NCBI GenBank assembly: GCA_030535715.1
Contig: JAUNRL010000040.1
Span: 1 to 8,800 of the forward strand
Direction: 5' to 3'
Source: Bacillota bacterium
GTDB lineage: Bacteria > Bacillota > Clostridia > Peptostreptococcales > Anaerovoracaceae
Length of the DNA stretch: 8,800 nucleotides
Part shown: piece by piece, positions 6,185-8,800 of the stretch
Numbering within the stretch: position 1 is the first letter of the stretch
How the letters are laid out: every line of letters starts with the position of its first letter
The notes under the pieces: generated by a model
What the model saw: only the letters and a program-made list of their open reading frames with translations
The model's database searches: none
What the model was told of the DNA's origin: nothing
Made by a program: the position numbers and the translations under genes

Positions 6185-8611
6185 CTATAGAATCATACCC
6201 CCAATCTGAAACGTCAGAGCCGCCATTACCCAGGCGATGACGCACTGCCAGACGACGACGCCCAGAGCCCAGCCCCATCCCAGTTCCCGTCTGGTGGAGG
6301 CGATGGCCGCCACACAGGGCGTGTAGAGCAGGGAGAAGACCAGCAGGCAGACAGCCGTCAAGGCGCTCATGGCCCCGGCGATGTTTCCAGCGAAGAGAAT
6401 CCCCAGCGTGGATACTACAGTCTCTTTGGCTATAAATCCGGCGATGAGAGCGGTGCAGATCCGCCAGTCACCCAGCCCGGCCGGCGCCATGACCGGCGTC
6501 AGCCAGCCGGCAATGATGGCCAGCATGCTGTCCTGGGAATCGGTGACCATGTTCATATGGGGATCAAAGCTCTTGAGAAACCAGATCACGATGGTCGCCA
6601 GCAGGATGATGGTGAATGCCCGCTGGAGGAAGTCCTTCGCTTTGTCCCACATGAGGCACAGGACGTTGCCGGCGCCGGGCATGCGGTAATCGGGCAATTC
6701 CATAACAAAGGGGACTGCCTCGCCGCGGAAGATCTTCTTGTACACAAAAGCCGCCAGAATCCCCAGCAGAACGCCAAAGACATAGAGCCCGATCATGATC
6801 AGGGCACCGTGCCCCGGGAAAAAGGCGCTGGTAAAGAAGGCGTAGATCGGCACCTTGGCCGAACAGCTCATGAAGGGTGTCAGCAGGATGGTCATCTTCC
6901 GATCCCTCTCGCTGGGCAGGGTCCGAGTAGCCATGACCGCCGGCACCGTACAGCCGAAGCCGATGAGCATGGGCACGATGCTGCGGCCGGATAAACCGAT
7001 CTTTCGCAGGAGTTTGTCCATGAAAAAGGCAACCCTGGCGATGTACCCGCTGTCTTCGAGAATCGACAGGAAGAAGAACAGGGTCACGATGATCGGCAGG
7101 AAACTGAGCACCACGCCGACACCCTCGAAGATTCCTTTGATGATGAGGCTGTGAATCGCCGCGTTTACGTCAGTCGCCGTCAGAATCTGATCTACGATCC
7201 GCGTCAGAATCCCGACACCTGTCGCCACCAGATTCTGCAGGACGGCGCCGATCACGTTAAAGGTCAGCCAGAACACCAGACCCATGATGCCAAAGAACAG
7301 GGGGATGGCGGTGTATTTGCCCGTAAGAATCTGATCAATCTTTTCGCTGCGGATCCTCGTCCGGCTTTCCCGGGGATAGCGAACCGTACCGCAGCAGACC
7401 CGGTGAATGAAGGAAAACCGCATGTCGGCGATGGCCGCACTGCGATCCAATCCCCTTTCCTTTTCCATCTGCAGGATGATGTGCTCCACCATCTCCGCCT
7501 CGTTGGGTTCCAGCTTCAGCTGCTCTGCAATCAGCGGATCGCCTTCGATCAGCTTGTCCGCGGCGAACCGCACGGGAAGGCCCGCCTGCACCGCGTGATC
7601 TTCGATCAGATGAATGATGCCGTGAAGGCACCGGTGAACGGCTCCGCCGGCTTCCGTCGGTTCGCAGAAATCCTGGCGGAGCGGTTTTTCCTGATATTTC
7701 GCCACGTGAAGCGCATGGTCAACCAATTCCCGAACGCCCTGGTTCTTCGCCGCGGAAATGGCAATAACCGGAACGCCCAGCTGAGCCTCCATGGAATTGA
7801 TATCGATGCTTCCGCCGCCCGCAGCCACTTCATCCATCATGTTCAGTGCCACAACCATCGGAACATCCATCTCCAGCAGCTGCATGGTGAGATAGAGATT
7901 CCGTTCGATGTTGGTGGCGTCCACAATGTTGATGATGCCCCGGGGCTTTTCCTCCAGAACAAAGTTGCGGGAGACGATCTCCTCGCTGCTGTAGGGAGAC
8001 ATGGAATAGATGCCCGGCAGGTCGGTAACCACGGTTTCCGGATGCCCCTTGATCACGCCGTCCTTACGGTCCACCGTCACGCCGGGAAAGTTGCCCACGT
8101 GCTGGTTGGCGCCGGTCAGCTGGTTGAAGAGAGTAGTCTTGCCGCAGTTCTGATTGCCCACCAGAGCAAGACTCAGCACGGCGTCATCCGGCAGCGGATC
8201 TCCGCTTCCCTTCGGATGAAACCGACCGCCTTCGCCCAGACCCGGATGTTCCGGCGACGGATCCAGCGCGGGACGTCTGCCGGCGCCCGCCTGGTCTTCA
8301 TCGGATCCGCGGCCGCCTGTGCTGACCGTGCCATCCATGCGGCTGTCAGCCGCCGCGGCTTCCTCCTGCCTGCGGCTGCCGGGGCTCTCCCGGTCCACCT
8401 GAATCTTCTCTGCATCGGCCAGACGCAGAGTCAGCCGGTATCCCTGAATCGTCAGTTCCATGGGATCCCCCATGGGGGCATACTTCACCACGGCGACTTC
8501 TTCCCCCGGAATGACGCCCATATCGAGAAAATGCTGCCGCAGATTTCCTTCGCCGCCTACGGCGGTGATCCGCCCCTGCTGACCGGGTTTCAGTTCCCTC
8601 AGTGTTGTCAT
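6185..8611 (-). CDS. feoB: FeoA-FeoB fusion, ferrous iron transport protein B
   Basis: An 808-residue inner-membrane Fe(II) importer with an intact N-terminal FeoA domain. FeoA (SH3-like) covers about 1-74 (from MTTLRELKPGQQGRI). A linker of about 70 residues (75-145), rich in G, E, D, R, A and P, follows. The G domain (about 146-310) shows G1 GNQNCGKT (152-159), the switch-I region GNFPGVTVD (173-181), G3 DLPG (197-200), G4 NMMD (257-260) and G5 ISAAKN (285-290). The helical GDI-like region runs to about 430. The membrane domain has two gate motifs, GFGCTVPAVMATR (551-563) and MSCSAKVPIY (581-590), then IAKETVVSTLGILF (727-740) and LLYTPC (761-766), with conserved cysteines C553, C583 and C766. 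All key residues are present. The ATG at 8611 has AAGG and AGGA boxes within 2-11 bases. A promoter and iron-regulator-like sites lie upstream; no separate feoA or feoC is in the window. Confidence 0.97.
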   Translation of the reverse strand: MTTLRELKPGQQGRITAVGGEGNLRQHFLDMGVIPGEEVAVVKYAPMGDPMELTIQGYRLTLRLADAEKIQVDRESPGSRRQEEAAAADSRMDGTVSTGGRGSDEDQAGAGRRPALDPSPEHPGLGEGGRFHPKGSGDPLPDDAVLSLALVGNQNCGKTTLFNQLTGANQHVGNFPGVTVDRKDGVIKGHPETVVTDLPGIYSMSPYSSEEIVSRNFVLEEKPRGIINIVDATNIERNLYLTMQLLEMDVPMVVALNMMDEVAAGGGSIDINSMEAQLGVPVIAISAAKNQGVRELVDHALHVAKYQEKPLRQDFCEPTEAGGAVHRCLHGIIHLIEDHAVQAGLPVRFAADKLIEGDPLIAEQLKLEPNEAEMVEHIILQMEKERGLDRSAAIADMRFSFIHRVCCGTVRYPRESRTRIRSEKIDQILTGKYTAIPLFFGIMGLVFWLTFNVIGAVLQNLVATGVGILTRIVDQILTATDVNAAIHSLIIKGIFEGVGVVLSFLPIIVTLFFFLSILEDSGYIARVAFFMDKLLRKIGLSGRSIVPMLIGFGCTVPAVMATRTLPSERDRKMTILLTPFMSCSAKVPIYAFFTSAFFPGHGALIMIGLYVFGVLLGILAAFVYKKIFRGEAVPFVMELPDYRMPGAGNVLCLMWDKAKDFLQRAFTIILLATIVIWFLKSFDPHMNMVTDSQDSMLAIIAGWLTPVMAPAGLGDWRICTALIAGFIAKETVVSTLGILFAGNIAGAMSALTAVCLLVFSLLYTPCVAAIASTRRELGWGWALGVVVWQCVIAWVMAALTFQIGGMIL

Positions 8612-8680
8612 GATCCTGCCTTCTGTCCTTGCCTCAGGCCGGCAGTCATCCGCCGTCCCGTTCCTTTCCGGTTGTTTGTC

Positions 8681-8740
8681 CGGTCTAACTTGAGTGTAGA
8701 ATTACTAACTGCAGTTCGTCAAGGCTAACCTGTATGGGAA
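8681..8740 (-). promoter_or_regulatory. Three GTTAG repeats at exact 20-bp spacing over the feoB promoter; candidate iron-regulator operator
   Basis: CTAAC (GTTAG on the feoB strand) occurs at 8685-8689, 8705-8709 and 8725-8729, exactly 20 bp apart, about two helical turns, placing all copies on one DNA face. They lie at the start site, in the spacer and just upstream of the -35. The outermost copy sits in ACAGGTTAGCCTTGACGAA (8715-8733), which matches the 19-bp DtxR/IdeR consensus TTAGGTTAGCCTAACCTAA at 13 positions, ten of them contiguous. Repression of feoB by a DtxR-family metalloregulator is inferred; the regulator is not in the window. Confidence 0.45.
8693..8722 (-). promoter_or_regulatory. 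Probable feoB promoter
   Basis: On the minus strand, TTGACG (8717-8722; 5 of 6 to the -35 consensus) and TACACT (8693-8698; 4 of 6 to the -10) are 18 bp apart. Transcription would start near 8686 and give a leader of about 75 nt. It lies directly between the upstream terminator and feoB, the position expected for the feoB promoter. Confidence 0.6.
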
Positions 8741-8745
8741 AAGAG

Positions 8746-8767
8746 CCCGGCGGGAAAGCCCGCCGGG
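8746..8767 (-). terminator. Intrinsic terminator of the next leftward gene (outside the window)
   Basis: A perfect 9-bp GC-only stem, CCCGGCGGG / CCCGCCGGG, closes a 4-nt loop. On the minus strand it is followed by CTCTTTTCCC, a modest T-rich tail; on the plus strand the following bases (TACATATTG) are not T-rich. It therefore most likely ends a leftward gene lying beyond the right edge and insulates feoB from it. Confidence 0.7.
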
Positions 8768-8800
8768 TACATATTGCCTACGCTACTGCACCTGCCCCTG

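Noticed and set aside
7151..8728. A 525-codon open frame on the plus strand opposite feoB
   Set aside because: It lies entirely antisense to a gene with full domain support. Long antisense frames are common opposite GC-rich genes, and its composition (rich in H, Q, R) is typical of such shadows.

Overview
The window looks like a chromosomal segment of a GC-rich anaerobic Firmicute, most likely class Clostridia. The evidence is indirect: purine-rich Shine-Dalgarno sites (GGAGG, AAAGGAG) sit before most genes, and the large iron transporter is a FeoA-FeoB fusion, a form I associate with Clostridia and related anaerobes. No rRNA, tRNA, phage, transposase or CRISPR sequence is visible. Genus cannot be set from these bases alone.

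Left block (1-4403, minus strand). Five genes are packed head to tail, in transcription order: a VUT/YhhQ-type transporter, a short-chain dehydrogenase/reductase, a cation diffusion facilitator, a RarD-type EamA transporter, and a DUF1295 membrane protein. Junctions are 3 bp, 0 bp, 81 bp and a 4-bp overlap, so this is probably one operon, perhaps with a break in the 81-bp gap. A sigma70-like promoter (4516-4544) and a leader of about 105 nt containing a perfect 7-bp hairpin precede the first gene. Four of the five products are membrane proteins, but no shared pathway is evident.

Middle (about 4404-5062). Around 650 bp hold no convincing gene. The region contains an imperfect direct repeat (two copies about 82-94 bp apart), several hairpins, and a minus-strand terminator-like structure ending in eight T's. 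It looks like a non-coding or decayed region. A tiny plus-strand reading frame ends here and overlaps by 4 bp a 57-codon ORF (5063-5236). That ORF in turn overlaps by one base the start of a second EamA-type transporter (5236-6153). The two overlaps suggest translational coupling.

Right block (6185-8611, minus strand). A complete FeoA-FeoB fusion for ferrous iron uptake converges on the plus-strand transporter with only 31 bp between stop codons. Upstream is a good promoter (TTGACG, 18 bp, TACACT). Across it lie three GTTAG copies spaced exactly 20 bp apart, and the -35 box lies inside a sequence matching the DtxR/IdeR operator consensus at 13 of 19 positions. This suggests iron-dependent repression by a DtxR-family regulator. 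A strong GC hairpin at 8746-8767 appears to end the next leftward gene outside the window.

The gene content is mostly ordinary. The parts most worth checking are the phased operator array before feoB, the repeat- and hairpin-rich intergenic region, the leader of the VUT gene, and the small coupled ORFs before the plus-strand transporter.
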